Assembly (NCBI GenBank): GCA_900074725.1
Contig: LT598460.1
Coordinates: 749,502-813,501, forward strand
Direction: 5' to 3'
Source: Lachancea dasiensis
Taxonomy: Eukaryota; Ascomycota; Saccharomycetes; Saccharomycetales; Saccharomycetaceae
Length of the DNA stretch: 64,000 nt
A program made the translations under genes and the position numbers. Numbering within the stretch: the first letter of the stretch is position 1; every line of letters begins with the position of its first letter. The notes under the pieces were generated by a model. It was not told where the DNA came from and searched no databases. It saw only the letters and a program-made list of their open reading frames with translations. This document shows positions 18,936 to 27,160 of the stretch, one piece after another.

Positions 18936-19586
18936 TCACGGGCGGTCGTTGAACCAACGGACGGTTCCGTCTCCGCATACTATCCCATCCATGTGATGGT
19001 CGTGTGCCTCTGTAGGTACTTCAGGCACCAGCTGTTCTTCCAGGGCGAGGCCAATAAGCAGCGGCCGTTTGCCATGCGTGTCTAGCGTTCGATGGATGAA
19101 ATCGTCATAAAACCCAGCGCCATGGCCCATCCTGGCCCCAGATAATGGACTGAAAGCGACGCCCGGCACCAGCACCAGTTCCAAGTTTGGAGGATGTGGA
19201 TGCGGCTCCTCCAAAGGCGGTTCGCGAATTTGATATTTGCCCTGTGGCTCCAATCTTTGTACATATTCGAGAGACGGCATCTCGTGAAAGGTCAGATGCG
19301 GATGGGACTCTACTCCTGGCCGGAGCACCCGATGGCCACTGATCTGGGTGTCAGTGCATCGCGGTAGAAATACATGTTTCTTGGTTTCGAACAAGTGGGA
19401 AATGATGGGCATCGTCCTGACCTCCCCGCGGCCCATATCGAGGAAACACGCTACCGAACAAAATCTTTGTAGTATAGGCTTCAGTGCATTCAAAATAAGC
19501 TGCGATTGGTGGTCCAGTGTAGTCGATGAAATTTGACGAATGCGCTTTTTGATTTGCGGACGAAGAACTAACTTCGAAGTGGTCAT
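18936..19586 (-). CDS. FAU1: 5,10-methenyltetrahydrofolate synthetase (5-formyl-THF cyclo-ligase)
   Basis: Converts 5-formyl-THF to 5,10-methenyl-THF using ATP. It removes a folate form that inhibits glycine-linked folate enzymes and returns it to the active pool. 216 residues (211 in S. cerevisiae). Family motifs are visible: basic N-terminal KKRIRQISS, FLDMGRGEVRT, VFLPRCTD, the phosphate-binding segment LVPGVAFSPLSGARMGHGAGFYDDF, and the C-terminal LIGLALEEQLVPEVPTEAHD then MDGIVC. It converges with FMP10 (100 bp between stops) and is divergent from GCV3 across 921 bp. Confidence 0.94.
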   Translation of the reverse strand: MTTSKLVLRPQIKKRIRQISSTTLDHQSQLILNALKPILQRFCSVACFLDMGRGEVRTMPIISHLFETKKHVFLPRCTDTQISGHRVLRPGVESHPHLTFHEMPSLEYVQRLEPQGKYQIREPPLEEPHPHPPNLELVLVPGVAFSPLSGARMGHGAGFYDDFIHRTLDTHGKRPLLIGLALEEQLVPEVPTEAHDHHMDGIVCGDGTVRWFNDRP

Positions 19587-20507
19587 TGGGATACTCGACT
19601 GTTCACGAAATCCAGGTTGATTGATAGGTAGTGGAGAGAGGGAAGGAGTATCCCATATTTGCAGAACACGGCCCGGGACTACACATATTTAAATGAAAGT
19701 AGTGTAAGCAGACGAAAACACTTAAATGACACCCAAGTATTCGAGTACATAGTATATATCGACGAAGCAAGGCTAAATTGACGAACTAGCCACAATTTTA
19801 CCAAAGCGACTGCTCTCCGGCCTTCTTCCCATTCAGAGGCGGGCGGAATCTCCGCACCATAATCGAGCAATCGAAAAATCAATTTCTGCACGCGGCAGTC
19901 AGCTTGACGACTCGCTCCACTTTCTTTGATCTGTAGCTCGAGCACACATTAGCATACACGCGTGCTCTACCAGTTTGCAGAGTGCTTGATACCTGAATGC
20001 TCTCGCCAGAGGAGTGTGTGTGACATAATGGTACAAAGTGACATGACATTGACGTGCACGCTTTTGAAAGTGCTAATAGCGCTGCCTTCGATTGCAGGTA
20101 CTCCGCGGCTCAGCATAGAATTTCGCAAGCATTCAGCAATGATGGTGTTCGACGGCGTAGCTCCGAGCCCTACCTACAATGTCGTCCCGGGCCGTCACCA
20201 ATATAAATACCGTCGTTTACGTCACGTGCCGTCCAATTATTTTCACATCGTACCAAACTACCACATTTTGACTCCGGAAGCCATCATCACGAACGGAAAA
20301 AAGAAGTCAAAAATGACTTCGGCAAATGGCACAAAATCGCGATACACGAATGGCGGCCCTATATTTTCGCCAATATCCTACCTGATGTGCCCTTCATCAG
20401 ATGCATATAAAGTTGACGAGTCTCTGCCAAGCACTGCGTAGGACAAGTTGCGTTAGAAGCCTGAAACTCTGCATCACGAACATTTTTCCGCCAACCTCCT
20501 GTCTCCC
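19587..20507. other. Divergent intergenic region FAU1/GCV3
   Basis: A 921-bp region between the FAU1 and GCV3 starts. It carries an E-box GTCACGTG at 20221-20228 and one CGAGTAC at 19742-19748. A 159-codon plus-strand ORF (19962-20441) opens with GTG and is judged spurious. Confidence 0.6.
20221..20228. promoter_or_regulatory. E-box (CACGTG core) upstream of GCV3
   Basis: GTCACGTG, 280 bp before the GCV3 ATG. It matches the preferred Cbf1 site RTCACGTG; Pho4 also binds CACGTG cores. Function here is inference. Confidence 0.45.
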
Positions 20508-21026
20508 ATGTTTCGTAACTGCGCTCAATCGGTTTTGAAGTTGTCATCTCGTTCAACACCCCGCTTGTTCCTCAGAGCACAGTCGACCAATGCGCTCACC
20601 AACACGCAGGTCCCTTTTACATTCTCTAAGTCAGGTCCCCTGGCTGTGAAGTACACGTCGCAGCACGAATGGATTGCAGCCCACGAGGACGGCACCGCAT
20701 TCGTTGGAATCACAAAATACGCTGCGGACGCGCTGGGTGATGCCACATACGTCGAGCTTCCAGACGTCGACACTGAAGTAGAGGCTGGTGACTCGCTAGG
20801 GTCGCTGGAGTCAGTCAAGTCTGCGTCCGAGATATACTCCCCATTGGCAGGCACTGTGGTCGAGGTGAACGAGACGCTGAACGACTCTCCTCAGCTGATC
20901 AACGAGGATCCTATGGGTGAAGCTTGGCTCGCCAAGCTCAAGCTAAGGAGCTTGGACGACTTGAGTAACGACGATCTTATGTCTCTGGAGCAGTATGAGG
21001 GGTCTCTCAAGGAAGACCAACACTAG
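20508..21026 (+). CDS. GCV3: Glycine cleavage system H protein, mitochondrial
   Basis: The lipoyl carrier of the glycine decarboxylase complex. It shuttles the aminomethyl group from P protein to T protein, and in yeast is an early acceptor in lipoate synthesis. 172 residues, starting with a basic Ser/Arg-rich presequence (MFRNCAQSVLKLSSRSTPRL). The H-protein domain spans about 45-165: YTSQHEWIAAHEDG, VGITKYAADALGDATYVELP, then the lipoyl site with K104 in GSLESVKSASEIYSPLAG, followed by VNETLNDSPQLINEDPMGEAWL. It matches YAL044C and opens the chromosome I/XV interleaved block. Confidence 0.96.
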   Translation: MFRNCAQSVLKLSSRSTPRLFLRAQSTNALTNTQVPFTFSKSGPLAVKYTSQHEWIAAHEDGTAFVGITKYAADALGDATYVELPDVDTEVEAGDSLGSLESVKSASEIYSPLAGTVVEVNETLNDSPQLINEDPMGEAWLAKLKLRSLDDLSNDDLMSLEQYEGSLKEDQH

Positions 21027-21196
21027 AGTGCCAGCTAAGAGAAGCTCCCCACAGTCTGCTGGGCCTTCCAGGACGATCGTAACTAGGGTGGTTGCTGTGC
21101 AGGAGTTTTCTACGTAGGCGCGAAGAGGAACATGCATAAATAGAAGCTGTACTTTTTAATCACATTAATGGTTTGCAGTAGAACCTGTTTCCCGAC

Positions 21197-21304
21197 GTCA
21201 CCATTGTTGTCACCGCTGCTGTCACCATTGTTGTCACCGCCGCTGTCACCGCCGCTGTCACCATTGTTGTCACCGCTGCTGTCACCGCTGCTGTCACCGC
21301 TGTT
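21197..21304. repeat. 12-bp minisatellite, nine units
   Basis: Nine tandem 12-bp units of two main kinds on the plus strand, GTCACCGCTGCT and GTCACCATTGTT, with GCC variants in two units. It lies in the 279-bp convergent spacer between GCV3 and BOL1, immediately after the BOL1 stop. In one minus-strand frame (not that of BOL1) it reads as a tetrapeptide repeat SSGD/NNGD/SGGD. The unit length, a multiple of three, and the mostly synonymous-looking variation hint at present or past coding. Confidence 0.9.
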
Positions 21305-21305
21305 A

Positions 21306-21665
21306 TTACTGTTGCTGCCTCTTGGCATGCTCTGCTGGAGTCCTGGTTTGCAGTTGTAGGGCGTGCACACCTTCTTTCAGCTCGACATCCAACAAATTGT
21401 AAACCAAACGGTGCCTTTTCGGTAACGTCAAGCCTTGAAACCCATCACTTACAATTTCCAATCTGAAGTGTGACTCGATCTTGTTTTCCGCTTCCGCTAT
21501 ACCGTGGTGACCAGCATGTTTGTACGAATCATTGAACAATGCAAAGTGCGTAAGATCTGGGAATTTCGTGCGGACTTTCTTAGTTATACTTTGGGCTATG
21601 GGACCCTCAATGCTTCTATTGGCAGCCAGACTCATTTGGCGGGTCAATTGCTTGTAAAATAGCAT
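21306..21665 (-). CDS. BOL1: BolA-family mitochondrial Fe-S assembly factor Bol1
   Basis: 119 residues from ATG 21665 (an in-frame TTG lies five codons upstream). Bol1 acts with glutaredoxin Grx5 in the mitochondrial matrix and, redundantly with Bol3, supports delivery of [4Fe-4S] clusters to enzymes such as lipoyl synthase. The N-terminus is basic. The BolA fold shows NDSYKHAGHHGIAEAENK, HFRLEIVSDGF and the signature LPKRHRLVYNLLDVEL, with the conserved His of the RHRLVY motif. The stop abuts a 12-bp minisatellite; a shift of frame there would append an SSGD-repeat tail. The gene matches YAL044W-A beside GCV3. Confidence 0.9.
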   Translation of the reverse strand: MLFYKQLTRQMSLAANRSIEGPIAQSITKKVRTKFPDLTHFALFNDSYKHAGHHGIAEAENKIESHFRLEIVSDGFQGLTLPKRHRLVYNLLDVELKEGVHALQLQTRTPAEHAKRQQQ

Positions 21666-21800
21666 TTTACAAAACTTCAAAGTGTGGTGTTCAATTTAAA
21701 TATTGGTCATCATCATCATCTTGAATCTTCATCTTAAAGAGGTGGAAAATTTGAAAGCGAATAAATCGGTTGTTACTGACACGAAAGCAGCTCCAAAACT

Positions 21801-22082
21801 ATGTTTAAACCAGCGTTTAGCTTTGCCCGATTGTCACGCAGGCTGTTGTCTTTTACTCCGGAGGAAAAGCTCATCTTTGACAAATTGTCCAAACAGTTGG
21901 AGCCCAAGCAGATCGACGTACGAGATGTCAGCGGTGGATGCGGTTCAATGTTCGCTATAGACATCACCAGTGATAAGTTTAATGGACTTTCGATGGTCAA
22001 ACAGCACAAACTGGTCAACAAAATTCTCGAGGACGATATTAAACGGTGGCACGGCTTGCAACTGCGTACGCGAAGCAAATAA
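21801..22082 (+). CDS. BOL3: BolA-family mitochondrial Fe-S protein Bol3
   Basis: 93 residues, divergent from BOL1 over 135 bp. Bol3 (formerly Aim1, YAL046C) works with Nfu1 in inserting [4Fe-4S] clusters into lipoate-dependent targets. The N-terminus MFKPAFSFARLSRRLLSF is a good matrix presequence. The BolA domain has DVSGGCGSMFAIDITSDKF with the loop Cys typical of this subfamily, and MVKQHKLVNKILEDDI with the conserved His. It differs clearly from the neighbouring BOL1, so the two are separate paralogues, not a recent tandem copy. Confidence 0.92.
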   Translation: MFKPAFSFARLSRRLLSFTPEEKLIFDKLSKQLEPKQIDVRDVSGGCGSMFAIDITSDKFNGLSMVKQHKLVNKILEDDIKRWHGLQLRTRSK

Positions 22083-22193
22083 ACTGACAAGTCTCTATAA
22101 AAAAGCTGGTAAAAGCACTCTGAGCGAGATACTATGTTGAACGCTACAGATCTATATTTATAAAATTCCAATAAAATTGCAAACTGTAATAAA

Positions 22194-24404
22194 CTACTCG
22201 GATGTTGCTGGTTCGTCGAAGCTGTCGATTTGCTCCTCTTTCTCTTCCAAAATTTCCTCCTTGATTTCCTCCACAACTTCGAAGTCTTCGTCTGCTGTGG
22301 AGAATTCAATCTGGTCGAAGATTTGGTAACCATATTCATGTTGCATGGAGTCGGTGATTTCGTCTCTGTAGTTGTTCCATTCTTCGAATAGGGAGCGACG
22401 TAGCAGAATCAACTCTCTCATGGCACTGTCAGCTTGCATGGCATCCAACTCTTCGAATTGGGCGGACCACTCCTTCAGGTTCTTTCTCACCTTCTTCTTT
22501 TCTCCATTGGTCAAAAGCGATTCAGGCCTTGGTCTCCAAACGAAATTCTTGAAAGCTTCGATCATCTCCTCTCTAACCACTTGACCCGCAACAGTGAAAA
22601 CTTTGTAACCATTTTCAAGCTTGTGCTTAACTGCGGACGACCAGATAGCAACGAATCTACCAGATGGGTCCCACCGCAAGTCTGTAGCACCATAGAAGTC
22701 AGGATGAGCTACGGCCTTCAGCTTCGCAGCGACATCGGTGCTGGTGTTGTCAGTCTTTTCGCCGGTGAAATCCAAGTCGTAAAAGTCAAAATCGGCCTTA
22801 CGCTGGTCTGGGGTTACCAAAGTGGCAACCACAACAAATCTACCAGCAGGGGACCAGGATATGGTGTTGGAGAACTTATCCGTGACAGTTGCAAAGGCCT
22901 TCCACTTTTTAATATCGTCCTTGGCTGCCTTTTCCTTTTGTTCTGGTGCGAAAAAAGTTACAACGTTCTTAGGGATGGCTGGGTTATCGTCTACCGACTC
23001 AGTTCTTGAGATGGTGACAAATCTTTGACCAGTTGGTTCCCAGGCAAATTTGATTGCGAGGTCCTTCATTTCAACTTTATCAACTGGAACATCCTTTTCG
23101 GTAAGTTTACAAATTTCCAAGTTGGTGAAAAAGGTTTTCTTGGACTTGGAATGACGATCGACCTTAACACAGAGATATTCGGCCTGCTTTTGCCAGTGGA
23201 GAGTCACGTCGGAAACTTGGACCAAATTAACAGTTCTCAAGACCCTTCTGGTTGGGATCTCCATAATAGTGGCTTTACAAGATTGGTTATTGGATTCTGG
23301 TGTCCAGTATGCAAGAACAGAAGACAGGTCGTTGTTTCTGTTGACAGCTAATTTGACTCCAGCTGGGGCGAAGGAGAAATCCATGATGTTTTCAATCTTC
23401 AAAATCTTACCTCCTAGCAGTTCGAAATTGTTTTCGGCGTCGTAGACCGCCAAAGCGTTAGGACCTAGACGTGCACAGTATCTGTCGTCGAAAGACCATT
23501 TGATCATAGGCCAATGGAGGCTCTGGTTTGGAGGTAAAGCAAAAGTCTTTACCGACACACCCGTGGCTATATCCCAGACACATAGTTGGTGACCATTAGA
23601 CTCGGGTCCAAATGGGAAGTCTGCAGGCGCGTCTTCAGGAACTGAGATAGGGTCTGGGGAAAGGGTGACCAAATACTTCTCAGTAGGAGACACCGCAAGC
23701 GCCTTGGTGTTAGGATGGAAGTAACGTCTCAAACGCTCAAAGCTCTTACCACCCCAAGAGGCGACACCCTGGTTATGAAAGGAGAACAAATAAGTACCTC
23801 TTGGCGAGAACTTCACCGTGGTGTTGGACCAGTTGGTTCTGGGCTCGACCGCGTTGTCGGGTTGCTGCGTGTTACGGTTCCAGAAGACACCGGTCAGCTC
23901 TCCCTTCTGCAGAACAAACTGGTCTCTTCCCTGCTCGTCTTGCAACCAGGACTTCAGGTAGTCTGTGGGCTGGAATTCGGGCAACTTAGGCTCGCGGAAC
24001 TCGCTTTCGAAGTCGTCGGACCCGTACTTTTCCACGTCGTTCAGACTGTTGACTAGCAGTCTGTGCTTGACATCCAGCTTCTTGCCGTTAAGTAGCCTGA
24101 TAGCTTTCTTGGCAGACGCCGCGGATTCGAACTCGACAAATAGGTAGCCCTTGGTACACTTTTTGTCCTCGTCAATAGGCAGGTTGATGTCCACGACTTT
24201 GCCCGCTTGCGAGAAAAGCTTTCCCAACACTTTGGACAACATTGGCACCTTGGCCTCGGGAGCTACGGGGGCTCCATCTACTACCACGAAGTTTTCAAAG
24301 TTCACCTCAGAGTCCACCTGGAACTGATTTTCCAGGTCCGAAAAATCGATGTCATCAACTGGGATATCTTCCAGTTTTATATCTTCAACAGAAGCGGCTG
24401 CCAT
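22194..24404 (-). CDS. PRT1: Translation initiation factor eIF3 subunit b
   Basis: eIF3b is the core scaffold of eIF3; it binds the 40S subunit, eIF3a, eIF3i/g and eIF3j. 736 residues from ATG 24404 (in-frame TTG four codons upstream). The N-terminal RRM occupies about residues 30-115, including FVVVDGAP, KGYLFVEFESAASAKKAI and HRLLVNSLNDVEKY. The middle is a nine-bladed WD-type beta-propeller (about 165-620), e.g. FSPRGTYLFSFHNQGVASWGG, LCVWDIATG and ISWSPAGRFVVVATL. The C-terminal acidic helix follows. Its S. cerevisiae counterpart YOR361C is on chromosome XV, while the flanking BOL3 and SPC72 are on chromosome I. Confidence 0.97.
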   Translation of the reverse strand: MAAASVEDIKLEDIPVDDIDFSDLENQFQVDSEVNFENFVVVDGAPVAPEAKVPMLSKVLGKLFSQAGKVVDINLPIDEDKKCTKGYLFVEFESAASAKKAIRLLNGKKLDVKHRLLVNSLNDVEKYGSDDFESEFREPKLPEFQPTDYLKSWLQDEQGRDQFVLQKGELTGVFWNRNTQQPDNAVEPRTNWSNTTVKFSPRGTYLFSFHNQGVASWGGKSFERLRRYFHPNTKALAVSPTEKYLVTLSPDPISVPEDAPADFPFGPESNGHQLCVWDIATGVSVKTFALPPNQSLHWPMIKWSFDDRYCARLGPNALAVYDAENNFELLGGKILKIENIMDFSFAPAGVKLAVNRNNDLSSVLAYWTPESNNQSCKATIMEIPTRRVLRTVNLVQVSDVTLHWQKQAEYLCVKVDRHSKSKKTFFTNLEICKLTEKDVPVDKVEMKDLAIKFAWEPTGQRFVTISRTESVDDNPAIPKNVVTFFAPEQKEKAAKDDIKKWKAFATVTDKFSNTISWSPAGRFVVVATLVTPDQRKADFDFYDLDFTGEKTDNTSTDVAAKLKAVAHPDFYGATDLRWDPSGRFVAIWSSAVKHKLENGYKVFTVAGQVVREEMIEAFKNFVWRPRPESLLTNGEKKKVRKNLKEWSAQFEELDAMQADSAMRELILLRRSLFEEWNNYRDEITDSMQHEYGYQIFDQIEFSTADEDFEVVEEIKEEILEEKEEQIDSFDEPATSE

Positions 24405-24780
24405 TTTGAGTTGCAATGAACTAGTAAGGGCTCTTGACCTTTCAATGGCGTGATGGATGTGATGATATCAAAAGTTGTAGTAGTCGTTGCCCCAGTTGAG
24501 TGGAAAATTTTCTTAAATCATCGCGAGTACGCGAGTACCACGAGACTCGTCCAAGACGACCAAAAGCGTAAACGAGTTTATTCGAATCAGTGACAGTGAC
24601 ATGGAGTGCCAGCCGTGAAACAGTGAGAGTAAAGAACACAGCGAGTTCTGGAGGAGGACTTATAGATGTTCTAGCTTCGAGATACACCGTCAGAATTTAA
24701 TATAAGGATCTGGGACTTTTTTCCAAATAATTTTAGGGCTAGATTGGCCGCTGCATTACAAGGACCGGATTCAACCTGAA
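24405..24780. other. Divergent promoter PRT1/SPC72
   Basis: A 376-bp shared upstream region. It contains two overlapping CGCGAGTAC copies (24522-24538) followed by CCACGAGACTCG, a motif recurring in other promoters of this window. Confidence 0.6.
24522..24538. repeat. Overlapping CGCGAGTAC doublet in PRT1/SPC72 promoter
   Basis: Two copies of CGCGAGTAC with an 8-bp period, sharing one base, 118-134 bp from the PRT1 ATG. Related doublets occur at 40934-40968 and 50195-50215. Confidence 0.7.
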
Positions 24781-27036
24781 ATGGACAATGATTACGGTGG
24801 AATCAGCCATTTAAGCTTCCTTGATATGACAAAAGACAGCAGCACCAATGCTGGGGCCAGCGCTGGAAGCGCTTCCGCAGCAAGCAACGTGGCGTTCTCT
24901 CCACAATTGGGCGCGGCGGGTCAGGACGAGGACGATGAAGATGAAGAGAGCGAGCTTGACGTGGGCCGCGAAGATTTCGCGGAGCATGCTCCTTTTGGAG
25001 GCGACATACCGCGATTGAGTGTTTCCATGACCCCTTGGCGCAGAAAATCGTTGCCCCGACAGTCGAGTGCCTTGTCGTTTGATCATAGCATGCCAGACTC
25101 CAGACAGGTCTCTGAAGCTGCAGGCGTGGCAATGGACTCGGCGTCGCCTGTCAACTCTCGGCCGCGCACAGGAAGCTCACTTTTCTCAGAAGACTATCTC
25201 TCAAGTGCGCCCACAGCCATCGTGTCTGCTTCTGGGAATAACGAGGTTGAACATCTACAGAAGCAGCTCACGGCATGCAGGTTGCGCCTCAGGATCTTGA
25301 CAGAACTTTTGAAAGAGCGCGATCCGGTCGCTTCCGAAACAGGTTCGCGGACTCAAATTTACGAAAAGCTAATCAACACCCTGCCAAAGCCAGAAACAAC
25401 GAGCGAAACCTCCAAGGAACTTACTAACCTCCGGCGTAACCTGGAAGATAAGAACAAAGAGCTAATCGAGCTCAAGCAAGAACTTATCTCAACTAAGAAC
25501 GAATACAATACAGTTCTGGACGATGTAAACTCTTACATTGAGCACTCTGATGTAATTGCTGGCAATATAGATGAACTTCTGGTATTGTTTTTGGAGAACT
25601 TGACACTTTCTGTCGAGGAAATCGACGCGCTAGAGAAAGCCCGCGGAATATCAAACAACTTCATCGACGTCAAAATGAATGCTCTCAGGTCTACGTTGAT
25701 AAAGTTTTTGAGGGCCGGTGAGCCTTCGCCAGACGTTAAGCCCATCAAGGATGCTGATGAAGATGCAAGTACCACCTTCTCTGAGAAGTCTCAGTATCTA
25801 TCTCAGACATTAGATACGCGGTTAGAGGGTGCCATTGAGAGTATGCACGAGGAATACCTTGCATTCCTCGAAAGTATAGAGGAGAAGATGGCTAAGTCTG
25901 CCTCCATAGAGCAGGATCTTGGTGTTCTCTTGGAGAAGCAAAACACCCTGATTTCCCAATTTGGGGACGCTTTGTGCGACCGTGAGGCTGCAGCAGAAAA
26001 TCAACTCGCTGCATTGCGCATAGAGGGTCAAGGCTCAATGGAAAAGCTGGCCAACAATGTCAAATTGGTGGAAAGATTTGGTGAGAGGGATATACACGCC
26101 AAACAGGATGGAGCCTGCTCCGATTTTGATGTGACTGGAGGAAGTGTCAATGGCCTGACGAAAACCGACCTGAAAGATTTGAGCTCTGATTCTCTTCAAA
26201 AGAAAGTGCTGTTACCAACACAGAGATCCCGAGATGATTTGAAGCGGATGCACCAGCAGGAGCAAGAAGAATGGATAACGGAAAAACAAGACATCACGAA
26301 TCAATTGTGGGCAGCAAGAGGTGAGGTGGAGGAACTAAAAGGAACTGTCCAGAGCCTACAAACTATGGTTTCATCACAACAGGCTGACTCTGATAGCATA
26401 ATAGAAAACCTCGAAAAGACAATAAAGCGGGCCGTGCGGAAGTCTGGACTCTATATCAACGAAAACCGCAATCTGCAGGAGCATATTACCGTCATTGAAT
26501 CGGAGCTTAAGGAGGCAATAGAACAAAATAGAGAGCTAGAGAGAAGTACCAACCGTTATGGTAAGGAGTTTGCAGAATTGCAGCAAGAATTTCAAAAATT
26601 ACGGAATCACTTGTTGCTACACTTGAATAAAGTCTTTGATGTATTTGATAAAATTCTACAGAAGCACTCGATCGATCAAGCAAGAAATAAATTAAGAACT
26701 CTGGAGGGTCTCAGTCCATATGACAATTACCGAGCGACCCACGCCAAGCTAGAATCGCTATACGTATTCATTGAAACCGCTATCAATTCAGTGGTGGGCG
26801 AACACACCAAGGTAATTCTAAAGCTAAAGGAGAGACCATTGATGACTGATTCAAGTCAGGGCCATGATTCTCAGAGTTCTCAAATTCGCATCGAGCTTTT
26901 AGAGAGGAAATGGGTTGCCGAGCGAGAACGAAGAAAATTAGACGCCGATGCGGCTGAACACCGAATATCGCAGTTAGAAGAAGAAAACAAGATGCTTCGA
27001 CAGCGGCTCCGCGAAAGCCTTCACAGTCGTGTTTGA
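24781..27036 (+). CDS. SPC72: Spindle pole body outer-plaque protein Spc72
   Basis: Spc72 is the cytoplasmic receptor that tethers the gamma-tubulin complex, and with it astral microtubules, to the outer plaque. 751 residues, longer than the 622 of S. cerevisiae. The N-terminal region is acidic and Ser-rich, with an ELDVGREDF segment. Near residues 160-190 LQKQLTACRLRLRILTELLKERD resembles the gamma-tubulin-complex-binding region. Long coiled coils follow (about 205-260, 400-440, 490-630), and the C-terminus ends in a further predicted coil (LERKWVAERERRKLDADAAE). Sequence recognition is moderate because such proteins diverge fast; the placement between BOL3 and GEM1, as YAL047C, is strong support. 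Confidence 0.8.
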   Translation: MDNDYGGISHLSFLDMTKDSSTNAGASAGSASAASNVAFSPQLGAAGQDEDDEDEESELDVGREDFAEHAPFGGDIPRLSVSMTPWRRKSLPRQSSALSFDHSMPDSRQVSEAAGVAMDSASPVNSRPRTGSSLFSEDYLSSAPTAIVSASGNNEVEHLQKQLTACRLRLRILTELLKERDPVASETGSRTQIYEKLINTLPKPETTSETSKELTNLRRNLEDKNKELIELKQELISTKNEYNTVLDDVNSYIEHSDVIAGNIDELLVLFLENLTLSVEEIDALEKARGISNNFIDVKMNALRSTLIKFLRAGEPSPDVKPIKDADEDASTTFSEKSQYLSQTLDTRLEGAIESMHEEYLAFLESIEEKMAKSASIEQDLGVLLEKQNTLISQFGDALCDREAAAENQLAALRIEGQGSMEKLANNVKLVERFGERDIHAKQDGACSDFDVTGGSVNGLTKTDLKDLSSDSLQKKVLLPTQRSRDDLKRMHQQEQEEWITEKQDITNQLWAARGEVEELKGTVQSLQTMVSSQQADSDSIIENLEKTIKRAVRKSGLYINENRNLQEHITVIESELKEAIEQNRELERSTNRYGKEFAELQQEFQKLRNHLLLHLNKVFDVFDKILQKHSIDQARNKLRTLEGLSPYDNYRATHAKLESLYVFIETAINSVVGEHTKVILKLKERPLMTDSSQGHDSQSSQIRIELLERKWVAERERRKLDADAAEHRISQLEEENKMLRQRLRESLHSRV

Positions 27037-27160
27037 TGAAATTTTTTTGAGGTCGGGCAGTGTGGCTCTCTAATGCCCACAACTGACCACTTCCACTGCC
27101 TACTTCCAACTGTTAGCTACTTTTCCTTTCTCGTTTATTTCTTGGTTACCTAAAAATTAT

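Noticed and set aside
19962-20441. 159-codon ORF in the FAU1/GCV3 spacer
   Set aside because: Opens with GTG, has no recognisable motifs, and overlaps the presumed GCV3 promoter with its E-box.
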